Positions 25,334-33,056 of a stretch of 36,376 bases of DNA are shown in pieces. The notes beneath the pieces were generated by a model that did no database searches, had not been told where the DNA came from, and saw only the letters and a program-made list of their open reading frames with translations. Made by a program: the position numbers and the translations under genes. Origin of the DNA: Aureococcus anophagefferens (Eukaryota; Sar; Pelagophyceae; Pelagomonadales; Pelagomonadaceae). Each line of letters opens with the position of its first letter. The first letter of the stretch is position 1. Where the stretch lies: NCBI RefSeq assembly GCF_000186865.1, contig NW_008705561.1:3216125-3252500 (forward strand). Reading direction: 5' to 3'.

Positions 25334-26827
25334 ATGGCGGCCATGGACGCCGTGAGCCCGCCCGACGACCGCGTGCCCGTGTCCGTGCTCACGGGCTTCC
25401 TCGGGAGCGGGAAGACGACGCTGCTGAACCACATCCTGACGCAGACGCACGGGAAGAAGATCGCCGTCATCGAGAACGAGTTCGGCGCCGTGGGCATCGA
25501 CGACGAGCTCCTCAAGGCGAACACGAAGATGCAGTCCGAGGACGAGATCATCGAGATGATGAACGGCTGCATCTGCTGCACCGTGCGCCAGGACCTCGTC
25601 GTCGTCCTCCAAAAGCTCGCGAAGCGCGTCGCGGCGGGCGAGCTCGCGCTCGACGGCATCGTCATCGAGACGACGGGCATGGCGGACCCGGCGCCCGTGG
25701 CCCAGACCTTCTTCGTCGAGGAGAGCGTCCAGAAGTTCGCGCGCCTCGACGGCATCATCACGCTCGTCGACGCGAAGCACGTCGAGCAGCACCTCGACGA
25801 GGAGAAGCCCGAGGGCGCGGAGAACGAGGCCGTGGAGCAGGTCGCCTTCGCGGACCGCCTCATCGTCAACAAGGTCGACCTCGTCACGGACGACGACCTC
25901 GCGCGCGTCGAGCAGCGGCTCCGGGGCATCAACGCGTTCGCGCCGATCGTCCGGTCCGAGCGGTCGCGCGTCTCCGTCGACCAGGTGCTCGGCATCGGCG
26001 CCTTCGACCTGACGAAGACGCTGGAGATGGACCCGGCGTTCCTCGACACGGACGCGGAGCACGAGCACGACGACTCCGTGTCGAGCGTGTCCATCACGAC
26101 GCCCGGCGACGTCCACATGCTCCTCGTGAACGACTGGATCTCCGACGTGCTCCAGAACAAGGGCGCGGACATCTACCGCATGAAGGGCGTGCTCTCCATC
26201 GCCGGCGCGCCGGAGAAGTTCGTCTACCAGGCCGTGCACATGATCTTCGACGGCGAGTTCGAGGGCGCGTGGGCGCCCGGCGAGGCCCGGACGAACAAGC
26301 TCGTCTTCATCGGGAAGCGCCTCGACAAGGCAGCGCTCGAGGCGGCCTTCGCGGGCTGCCTCGACGCGCCGGCGAACCGCGCGAAGATCGACGCCGTCCA
26401 GCGCGTCAAGGTCATGGAGCGGCAGCAGAACGCGCTCCTCGGCGCGGCGCAGCGCGACGACGTCGTCGCCATCCGCGGCATCCTCGCGTCGGGCGCGGAC
26501 CCGGCCTTCGCCAACGCCGTGGGCCAGACGCCGCTCCACATCGCCGCGCTCTGGGCGAACCTCAAGGCCTGCGAGGCCCTCGTCGCCGCGCCGGGCGTGA
26601 ACCTCGACGCGCGCAACCAGCTCGGAGGGCAGACGCCGCTCCACATGCTCGCGTCCCGCTACGACAAGGACGTCGAGAAGCGCGCGCCCTGCTGCGCGAT
26701 CCTCCTCAAGGCCGGCTGCAACCCGGCCGTCGCCAACGACCAGGGCCAGGTGCCCCGGGACTTCGTCGACGCGGCCGCGTCGCCCGAGGCCGCGACGCTC
26801 GCGTCCATGCTCGAGCCGGGCAAGTGA
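25334..26827 (+). CDS. CobW/COG0523 (ZNG1-like) metallochaperone GTPase fused to ankyrin repeats
   Basis: A 497-aa intronless gene. Walker A is GFLGSGKTT (residues 21-29). The family metal-binding CxCC motif is NGCICC (79-82). Switch/Walker B lies around ETTGMADPAPV, and the guanine-specificity motif is NKVDL. The CobW C-terminal domain follows (KGVLSIAG ... FDGEFEGAW ... NKLVFIGKRLD). Residues about 365-497 add ankyrin repeats (GQTPLHIAALWANLKACEALV, GQTPLHMLASRY). ZNG1 proteins use GTP hydrolysis to hand Zn2+ to client enzymes such as methionine aminopeptidase. The ankyrin tail could provide client binding (inference). A His/Asp/Glu stretch (DAEHEHDD) before the C-terminal domain is a further possible metal-binding loop. 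Confidence 0.92.
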   Translation: MAAMDAVSPPDDRVPVSVLTGFLGSGKTTLLNHILTQTHGKKIAVIENEFGAVGIDDELLKANTKMQSEDEIIEMMNGCICCTVRQDLVVVLQKLAKRVAAGELALDGIVIETTGMADPAPVAQTFFVEESVQKFARLDGIITLVDAKHVEQHLDEEKPEGAENEAVEQVAFADRLIVNKVDLVTDDDLARVEQRLRGINAFAPIVRSERSRVSVDQVLGIGAFDLTKTLEMDPAFLDTDAEHEHDDSVSSVSITTPGDVHMLLVNDWISDVLQNKGADIYRMKGVLSIAGAPEKFVYQAVHMIFDGEFEGAWAPGEARTNKLVFIGKRLDKAALEAAFAGCLDAPANRAKIDAVQRVKVMERQQNALLGAAQRDDVVAIRGILASGADPAFANAVGQTPLHIAALWANLKACEALVAAPGVNLDARNQLGGQTPLHMLASRYDKDVEKRAPCCAILLKAGCNPAVANDQGQVPRDFVDAAASPEAATLASMLEPGK

Positions 26828-27128
26828 GGGCCCGCCGCGAAGGACCGGCCGCGGCGCGCCGGCTGTGTGTGACCCGGGGCGCCGCCGCCCTCCCCCCTAA
26901 CGGCGCGGCTTCCGGGGAAAGAGTGACCTGTCCCGCCGGCGGGATATGTCATTGCGGGATATGTCAAGACGGGAGGAGCGGGCGCGAAGGCTCATGACTT
27001 GGCTCATGTGGAGGCCTGCACACGGGCCTGCAAGTAGGCCGGAGGTGCTGCGTGCGGGCTCAAGTTGCAGTCGCAGTGCAGCGAGGTTCTTGCCGCGGCG
27101 CCGCTACTGCTGCTGCGCCTGCATCGCG
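26828..27128. promoter_or_regulatory. intergenic region upstream of GMP reductase
   Basis: About 300 bp. It holds a short direct repeat GCGGGATATGTCA (26939-26951 and 26955-26967, one mismatch at most). CAAGTTGCAG occurs at 27061-27070, about 60 bp before the start. Part of the region is open in the GMP-reductase frame but looks non-coding. Confidence 0.4.
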
Positions 27129-28326
27129 ATGCTGCGCCTCGGCGCCCGGCCGGCGCTCGCGGCCGTCGCCGGCTTCGCGTGCTACGGCGACCGGCCGCGC
27201 TGCCTGCGCATCGAGGAGGACGTGAAGCTCGACTTCAAGGACGTGCTCATCCGGCCGAAGCGGTCGACGCTCCGGAGCCGGTCCGAGGTCACGCTCGAGC
27301 GCGAGCTCAAGTTCAAGCACAGCGGCCGGTCGCTGGCGTGCGTGCCCGTCGTCGTCGCGAACATGGACACCGTCGGCACCTTCGACATGTGCGTCGCGCT
27401 CGCGCGGCACGGGTGCCTCGTCGCGGTCCACAAGCACTACGCCGTAGAGGTGAGTTTTTCAACTGCAATTCTGAGCTTCGCATCAAATAATGTTGCCATC
27501 GACTTACACGTAGGACTGGGAGCGCTTCGCGCGCGACCACCCCGGCGCGCTCGCCCACGCGGCCGTGTCCTGCGGCACGTCGGCCCGGGACGCGGCGAAG
27601 CTCGACGCGATCCTCGCCGCCGTGCCGGGCTGCACGACGATCTGCATCGACGTCGCCAACGGCTACAGCGAGGCCTTCGTCGACGCCGTCCGCGACGTCC
27701 GGCGGCGCTGGCCGAGCCACACGCTCATCGCCGGGAACGTGGTGACGAACGAGATGACCGAGGAGCTCATCCTCAACGGCGCGGACGTCGTCAAGGTCGG
27801 CATCGGGCCGGGCTCCGTGTGCACGACGCGCAAGCAGACGGGCGTCGGCTACCCGCAGGTCTCCGCGATCGTCGAGTGCGCGGACGCGGCCCACGGCCTC
27901 GGCGGCCACATCGTCGCCGACGGCGGCGTGACCTGCCCCGGCGACGCGGCCAAGGCCTTCGGCGCCGGCGCGGACCTCATCATGATGGGCGGCCTCTTCA
28001 GCGGCACGGACGAGTCGGCCGGCGAAGTGCTCGTCAAGCCCGACGGGTCGCGCGTCAAGCTCTTCTACGGCATGTCCTCCGGCGTCGCCATGCACAAGCA
28101 CGCGGGCGGCGTCGCCGAGTACCGGTCCTCCGAGGGCAAGGCCGTCGAGGTCCCGGCCAAGGGGCCCGTGGACGCCGTCATGCTCGACCTCCTCGGCGGG
28201 ATCCGGTCCACGTGCACCTACGTCGGCGCGGCGACGCTCAAGGAGCTCCCGAAGCGGACGACGTTCGTCCGCGTGTCCCAGCAGCTCAACACGGTCTTCG
28301 GCACCCACGACCTGTCGAAGAAGTGA
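27129..28326 (+). CDS. GMPR: GMP reductase
   Basis: Exons 27129-27449 and 27514-28326, 377 aa. The core matches eukaryotic GMP reductases almost throughout: [56 protein letters not shown], the catalytic-cysteine loop [42 protein letters not shown], and [12 protein letters not shown]. The enzyme converts GMP to IMP with NADPH and balances the A and G nucleotide pools. The protein is about 30 residues longer than animal enzymes because of an N-terminal extension ([16 protein letters not shown]) that could be an organelle-targeting sequence. ATG 27129 is the first that gives this extension. Confidence 0.96.
27450..27513 (+). other. 64-nt GT-AG intron in GMP reductase
   Basis: A textbook donor GTGAGT and acceptor CACGTAG. 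The intron is clearly AT-richer than the exons. Splicing joins HYAVE to [10 protein letters not shown], matching the family. It has no introner ends. Confidence 0.92.
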
Positions 28327-28716
28327 CGCGCGACGCACGCCGAACGCCCCCCGTCGACCGCGCGACCGCGCGCGGCGCCTCGAGCTCGATGCACCTTGGG
28401 AATGTAATTTCCTCCGCCATCGGAGGGACACGTCCGGCCAGGCGCCGGGGCCGAGGACGCCAACCCTGAATTAACCGGAGTTTGCTGGGGGAATCGACCG
28501 CGACCCTAGCCCCTTGCAAGGGCGAGCTCGATGTACTTTACGATAGTTGATGTCTATGGCGCGCGTCGATTTCGCGCAGCAGCCTGGCTTCAGCTCCTTC
28601 TGCTGGGGAAAATGGACACGAGGGGGATGGAGGATGGGGCGCGCGCGGGCTTGGCGGCGCCGGCGGGCCGCGCGGACTGCGTCCGGGGCCGGGCCGTGTG
28701 CGTGGTCGGCGCGCGC
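28327..28716. other. convergent intergenic region with palindromes and a direct repeat
   Basis: Lies between the 3' ends of GMP reductase and the carbonic anhydrase. CCTCCG-CCAT-CGGAGG (28411-28426) is a perfect stem-loop and CCCTTGCAAGGG (28511-28522) a perfect palindrome. GAGCTCGATGYACYTT occurs at 28382-28397 and again at 28524-28539. These may be 3' processing or termination elements; no gene was seen. Confidence 0.45.
28524..28562. repeat. direct repeat copy 1 (flanks the carbonic anhydrase gene)
   Basis: CTCGATGTACTTTACGATAG, then TTGATGTCTATGG, closely matches 30655-30692 (CTCGATGTACTTACGACAG, then TTAATGCATAGG). The copies lie on either side of the delta carbonic anhydrase gene and its upstream region, in the same orientation. 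Confidence 0.6.
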
Positions 28717-30201
28717 TCAGGGCGTGTAGGGCGTGTCCGAGAGCGAGGCGCTGACGGTCTCGCGGGCGCCGTGGGGCGCGACGTCGGGCGACATGTCGTC
28801 CGCGGAGATGACGAGCATCTGGCGGCAGATGTTGTCCATGGTCGAGGCCTCGAGGAGGTGGCACTGGCGGTCCTGGTGCCAGGTGACGAGGCCGCCCGTG
28901 CCGCGGCAGATCTCGTTGTCCGCCGCGTCGCCCGTCGTCGAGCCCTGGTACCACGCGTAGTCCGTCGCGAGCTCCTTGTTCCAGCCGTCGAGCGCCGACC
29001 ACGTCGCGTGCTTGTGGGCGCCGTCGTCGCTGTTGACGATGGTGTAGACCTGGCCCTCGACGCCGATGCCGTGCGTGCGGTCGGAGAGGAGCGCGGAGGC
29101 CGTCGCGATGTCGACGTTGCCCTGCGTCGCGCCGCAGAGCACGCCGTCGAGGAAGTGGTACTGGTACTGCCACTCGGTCTGGCAGGCGCCGAGGGACGAG
29201 TGGGGCCAGTGGAACTCGTAGGTGAGGCCGACGTGCATGCCCTCGCAGTACTTCCAGTCGTACTCGTTGGCGACCATGGGGTCGTTGGCGTCGTGCATGT
29301 CCTTGGCGTTCTTGCACATGTGGCCGACGCGGCCGCCGGCGAGCTTGCGGCGGCCGTTGGGGCGCTGCTTGCCGTTGGTCCACGCGAGCTTGCGGTGCGC
29401 GTCGTCGTCGTGGAGCGCCGGGTGGTCGAAGTCGAAGGTCTCGTCGTAGACGCCCTCGGAGCGGTGCTCCGCGCCGATGTGCCAGTGGATGTTGACCGTG
29501 CACATGCCCATGGCGTTGTAGTCCTCGATGGGGTCGAGGCCCGGGTCCATCTCGCCGACGGCGCCGACGGTGACGTCCGTGGCGGACTGGGCGCCCGCGT
29601 CGTCGCAGGGCACGTTCGCGAGGTCGTCGCGGAGGGGCGCGTAGCCCAGGGCCGCGTCGATGCAGGGGTTCACGGCCTCGGAGGCGGCGGACTCGTCGTG
29701 GTCGGACGTGTGGATCTCGACCTCGATGACCTCGTCGCACATGTCGGCCGCGCGCGCGCCGGCCGCGAGGAGGCCGAGGCCGAGGGCCTTGCCGGGGGCG
29801 CCGGGCACGGAGCACGCGGCGCCGGCGGCGGCGACGCGGAGCCACGACGGGCCGGCGGAGGCCGCGCCGTCGGACTCGTCCATGACGACGTTGCCGCCGT
29901 CGGCGCCGTGGTCGTGGTTGTCGTGGTCGTCGTGGTCGTCGTCGCCGCAGGCGGCCTTGGAGTAGACGATGGTGCCGTCGGCGTCCGTGGAGACGGTGTA
30001 GGCCGACGAGGCGCCCGTGACGACGACCTGGTCGGCGCCGGACGTGTGGTGGCGCGTGATCGACGGCGTGAGGCCGACGAAGCGGATCTTGGAGCCGGAG
30101 CCGATGGCCGTCGTGGCGCCGTCGACGGACGTGTCGAGGGCGCAGGACATGGCCGACGCCGAGGGCGTGAGCAGCGCGAGGGCGACGAGGATCTTGTTCA
30201 T
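28717..30201 (-). CDS. delta-type carbonic anhydrase, secretory-pathway targeted
   Basis: A 494-aa intronless gene. ATG 30201 gives a clear signal peptide (MNKILVALALLTPSASA). Residues 80-100 are a His/Asp-rich loop (DDDHDDHDNHDHG). A hydrophobic stretch precedes the catalytic domain. The delta-CA signature is NPCIDAALGYAPLRDDLANVPCDD, then DPIEDYNAMGMCTVNIHWHIGAEH, where the HWH pair and a downstream His are the expected Zn ligands. Many cysteines suggest disulfides. Delta-CAs of diatoms and related algae interconvert CO2 and bicarbonate and act in carbon concentration at the cell surface or in plastid-surrounding compartments. Here the signal peptide supports an extracellular or endomembrane enzyme. 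Confidence 0.85.
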   Translation of the reverse strand: MNKILVALALLTPSASAMSCALDTSVDGATTAIGSGSKIRFVGLTPSITRHHTSGADQVVVTGASSAYTVSTDADGTIVYSKAACGDDDHDDHDNHDHGADGGNVVMDESDGAASAGPSWLRVAAAGAACSVPGAPGKALGLGLLAAGARAADMCDEVIEVEIHTSDHDESAASEAVNPCIDAALGYAPLRDDLANVPCDDAGAQSATDVTVGAVGEMDPGLDPIEDYNAMGMCTVNIHWHIGAEHRSEGVYDETFDFDHPALHDDDAHRKLAWTNGKQRPNGRRKLAGGRVGHMCKNAKDMHDANDPMVANEYDWKYCEGMHVGLTYEFHWPHSSLGACQTEWQYQYHFLDGVLCGATQGNVDIATASALLSDRTHGIGVEGQVYTIVNSDDGAHKHATWSALDGWNKELATDYAWYQGSTTGDAADNEICRGTGGLVTWHQDRQCHLLEASTMDNICRQMLVISADDMSPDVAPHGARETVSASLSDTPYTP

Positions 30202-30984
30202 GGCGGTCGGTCGAACCTGTCGGCGGTCGGCTGTCGGCGTCGGGATCGCGCGCGCGGCGGGTTCGAAGGCTCGGCGAGCGCGTCGGACGCGCGAGGTCCA
30301 TGAGAGGGATGGCGGAGGCGAGGGGGCGAAAGGTGGGCGTCGTTCGCTTTTTGTTTCGGGTCGTCGTAATTCCGGTCTTCGAGTCGACGCTCGCAAATCG
30401 AGGCGCTCCGTAGCGGGGGGGGAAGTTTGGGCGGGCGATTTGTTTGAGGGGTCGGCAGAGGACTTGCCAACGAAGGAGAGCGCGGGAGGAGGCTTTGGGA
30501 CGCGGTTAGCTCACGTTGATAGGAGAGGTTTGAAGGAGTGACTCGAGATCTCGAGCTCGTGCGTTGCGCGTGCCACAGATCGCAGAGCGTTCGCAGTTGT
30601 GCCCATCACAAAGCCGTCCTATCCCCCGGCGCACTCTTCAACGACGCATAAATTCTCGATGTACTTACGACAGTTAATGCATAGGTGCGCGGCATTTCAA
30701 CGCCGAAAGCTCCGGAGTCCGTCCCTCTCGCGCGCTCCGCGAGCGCGCCGCGCGACGGACGCGTGCGGCATCTGCGACGACCGACGTTGAGGCGCCTCAA
30801 GTCAGATTCACTCTCTGTCTAGATCGCGCTCTCACGGCACAAGGCGGCCTGAACCTTACGAACGCCTAAACTCTACTAGGCTCGACGAACCGGAGGCCGA
30901 CCCCGGGCGGCGGGCTCCTTCGGCCGACGCTTCGTGGTCTTAAAAAAAGAGGAGGGCCCCCGCCGCCGGGTCGCCGCCGAAGTC
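30202..30984. promoter_or_regulatory. long upstream region of the carbonic anhydrase gene / 3' flank of the TPR gene
   Basis: About 780 bp with no convincing gene. It contains a G9 run (30415-30423), the perfect 14-bp palindrome CTCGAGATCTCGAG (30542-30555) and the second copy of the flanking direct repeat (30655-30692). A small open frame at 30599-30790(+) has no protein-like features. No tRNA or other RNA gene was found. Confidence 0.45.
30655..30692. repeat. direct repeat copy 2 (flanks the carbonic anhydrase gene)
   Basis: Matches 28524-28562 over about 38 bp with a few indels and substitutions. Confidence 0.6.
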
Positions 30985-32622
30985 TCAAAACTCGTCGGTC
31001 CAGTCGCGGGCCGCGAAGTCGGGCTCGTCCGCGTCGAGGTAGGGGTTGCGGTCGCCGAGGGGCGCCGCGGGCGCGTCGCCCGGCGCCGCGCCGCCGAGGA
31101 GGGGCCCGAGGAGGTTCGTCGTCCAGAGGCGGTAGGCGAGGAAGAGCGTCGCGAAGAGGAACGTGAACTTCCACGAGTTGACGGCCTCCGCGGCGGGCGG
31201 CGCGCGCGGCGCGCGCGCGCCGGCGGCGGCGGCGGCCTTGGCCTCGTCGACGTCGACGCAGGCGAGGACGTAGAGGTCCTTGAGCTCGCCCTTGGTGTCG
31301 CAGTGGCCGTGGGGCACGCCGAGCGCCTTCAGGGACCGGATGAGGTCGCGCATGCTCATGGCCGACGCCTTGGCCTTGGCCGCCTCGCGGACGTCGCGGC
31401 GCTCGCGGCCCTCGGGCGTGGCGGTCTCGCGCTGCTCGCGCTGGAGCTCCTCGAGCATGTCGACGACGGCCGGGTCGTCGAGGTCGATGCCGCGCGCCTT
31501 CGCGTCGTCCCGCATGGCCTTCGTCGGCTTGCGGAAGTCCATGGGCGGCGGGCCCTCGGACCGCGCCTGCTGGAGCTTCGCCTTGGCCTCGCCGAGGCCC
31601 TTGCGGAGCTCCGCGGCTTCCTTGCTCTTGCCCCGCCGCTCGTAGTCCGCGAGCACCTTCTCCGCCGCGGCGAGCTCGGCCTCGGGCCCCGGCGTCGACG
31701 AGAAGGTGCCGTCGCCGGGCGCGAGGGGCTTCGAGTGGTCGTCGGGGAGCGCCTTGGCGTCCTCGGCGTCGGCGAGGCGGCGCCGCGCGGTCTCGTCGCC
31801 GTCGTAGACCTCGCCGCGGTCGAACATGCCGCCGTAGGCCTTGTCCTGGGCCTTGCCGAGCTGGCGCAGGCGCCGCAGCTCCGCGAGGAGCGACCGGACC
31901 TGCTTCTTCCGCTTCCCGAGGTCGTCCATGAGCCGCTCGCAGGCCGCGTCGTCGAGGTCGTCGCGCGCCGCGGCGGCGGCCGTCGCCGCGACGAGGAGCG
32001 TCTCAGCCTGCTCGAGGTCGACGATGGCGTCGTCGCGCTCCGTGGACCCGTGGGACACGGGCTCGACGAGGATCGTCGCCCGGAGGAAGAGGGCCTTGTC
32101 GGACGAGCCGTCGAGGCGCAGCGCCCAGTCGCACGCCTGCCGCGCCGTCGTCCACTCGCGCTGCTTGAAGTAGGCGCGCGCGATGTTGAGGTAGCACGCG
32201 AGCTTGAAGGCGTCGATGGCCTCGCGCCGCGCCGGCGTGTCGCCGTCGTAGGACTCCTCCAAAATGTCCTCGTCGTCGAGCGACTTCTTCCGCCAGTTGT
32301 CGTCGAGCGTCGTCGCCCAGCGGAAGAGGCCCGCGGCCCACTCGTAGTGCATGCCCGCCTGCATGGGGTCGCCCCCGCGCAGGTGCGCGTCGGCCGCGGC
32401 CTTGTAGCGCTGGGCGACGGCCATGCGCGCGTCGAAGTCCTCGATGGCGCGCTCGGCCTTCTGGTCGTCCTTGATGAAGGCCGTGTTCTGGTAGAACTTG
32501 GGCCAGCGGTCGAACTTGACGCGGTCGACCTTGTGGACGTGGGTCTTGAGCTTCACGGCCTGCTGCATGAGCACGCCGAAGGGCGTCCCGTCGATCTTCG
32601 CGTCCATCATGCCGCCGGACAT
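30985..32622 (-). CDS. TPR protein with C-terminal membrane anchor
   Basis: A 545-aa protein. ATG 32622 (MSGGMMDAKIDGTPFG) was chosen because the upstream frame lacks ATG and is Pro/Ala-rich. The N-terminal half is helical, with a TPR motif (ACYLNIARAYFKQREWTTAR, QACDWALRLDG, SDKALFLRATI) resembling the TPR region of FKBP-type co-chaperones, but no peptidyl-prolyl isomerase domain is present. The middle is coiled coil (AELAAAEKVLADYERRGKSK). A SAP-like segment follows (MSMRDLIRSLKALGVPHGHC, DTKGELKDLYVLA). Near the end is one TM segment (FTFLFATLFLAYRLW) and an acidic tail, so the protein is probably tail-anchored with its bulk in the cytosol. Function is unknown; chaperone-adaptor is the best inference. 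Confidence 0.7.
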   Translation of the reverse strand: MSGGMMDAKIDGTPFGVLMQQAVKLKTHVHKVDRVKFDRWPKFYQNTAFIKDDQKAERAIEDFDARMAVAQRYKAAADAHLRGGDPMQAGMHYEWAAGLFRWATTLDDNWRKKSLDDEDILEESYDGDTPARREAIDAFKLACYLNIARAYFKQREWTTARQACDWALRLDGSSDKALFLRATILVEPVSHGSTERDDAIVDLEQAETLLVAATAAAAARDDLDDAACERLMDDLGKRKKQVRSLLAELRRLRQLGKAQDKAYGGMFDRGEVYDGDETARRRLADAEDAKALPDDHSKPLAPGDGTFSSTPGPEAELAAAEKVLADYERRGKSKEAAELRKGLGEAKAKLQQARSEGPPPMDFRKPTKAMRDDAKARGIDLDDPAVVDMLEELQREQRETATPEGRERRDVREAAKAKASAMSMRDLIRSLKALGVPHGHCDTKGELKDLYVLACVDVDEAKAAAAAGARAPRAPPAAEAVNSWKFTFLFATLFLAYRLWTTNLLGPLLGGAAPGDAPAAPLGDRNPYLDADEPDFAARDWTDEF

Positions 32623-33056
32623 GGCGTCGGCGCGGGCCTCGGCGGGCGCGGGCGCGGCGGAAGCTGCGCGGCGAGGCGGCGACGACGGCGTCGACGGCGG
32701 CGGTGGAGCGGCTGTGTTGGAGAGCGACGAGACGCGTTTCACGCTCGGGGCCAAAAGCGCTGTGGCAAGCCGCTGTGGCTGGGCGATTTTATGAGCTTCA
32801 ACTTGAACGGCAAGTTAGTTTTCTTCGGCCTCTCCCGACAGTGATGGTGCTCGTGGCAGCCCTCCGTCGACGGCGCGCCGCGCCCTCGGGCCGGGCGATG
32901 CAGCCGTCGTCGGGTGCCTCGCCGTAGCCGGCGGCCCCGGCGCCAGCTCTGCCGCAGGCACTCCACGTCGCCGGCGGCCCCGGCGCCATCTTTTCCGCAG
33001 ACACTCCAAGTCGCCGGCAGCCGGCAGCTGCCAGCTCTGCCGCAGGCGCGCCGCTC
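32623..33056. promoter_or_regulatory. divergent promoter region with a 43-bp tandem repeat
   Basis: Separates the TPR gene (-) and the strictosidine-synthase-like gene (+). CAACTTGA at 32799-32806 and CAAGTTAG at 32811-32818 form an inverted pair. The repeat array annotated below ends directly at the start codon of the + gene. Confidence 0.4.
32926..33050. repeat. three-copy tandem repeat of about 43 bp
   Basis: Units share GCCGGCGGCCCCGGCGCCA, then TCTGCCGCAGGCACTCCA, then cg/ag. Copies 1 and 2 are near-complete. Copy 3 is rearranged (CCGGCAGCCGGCAGCTGCCA). GCTGCCGGC/GCCGGCAGC segments make it locally palindromic. Confidence 0.75.

Noticed and set aside
30255..30280. GGTTCGAA sequences resembling a tRNA T-loop (also near 12610)
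   Set aside because: No acceptor stem, D-arm or anticodon arm could be placed around either.
30599..30790. Small + open frame in the carbonic anhydrase upstream region
   Set aside because: Short, no recognisable motif, and starts inside the flanking direct-repeat region.
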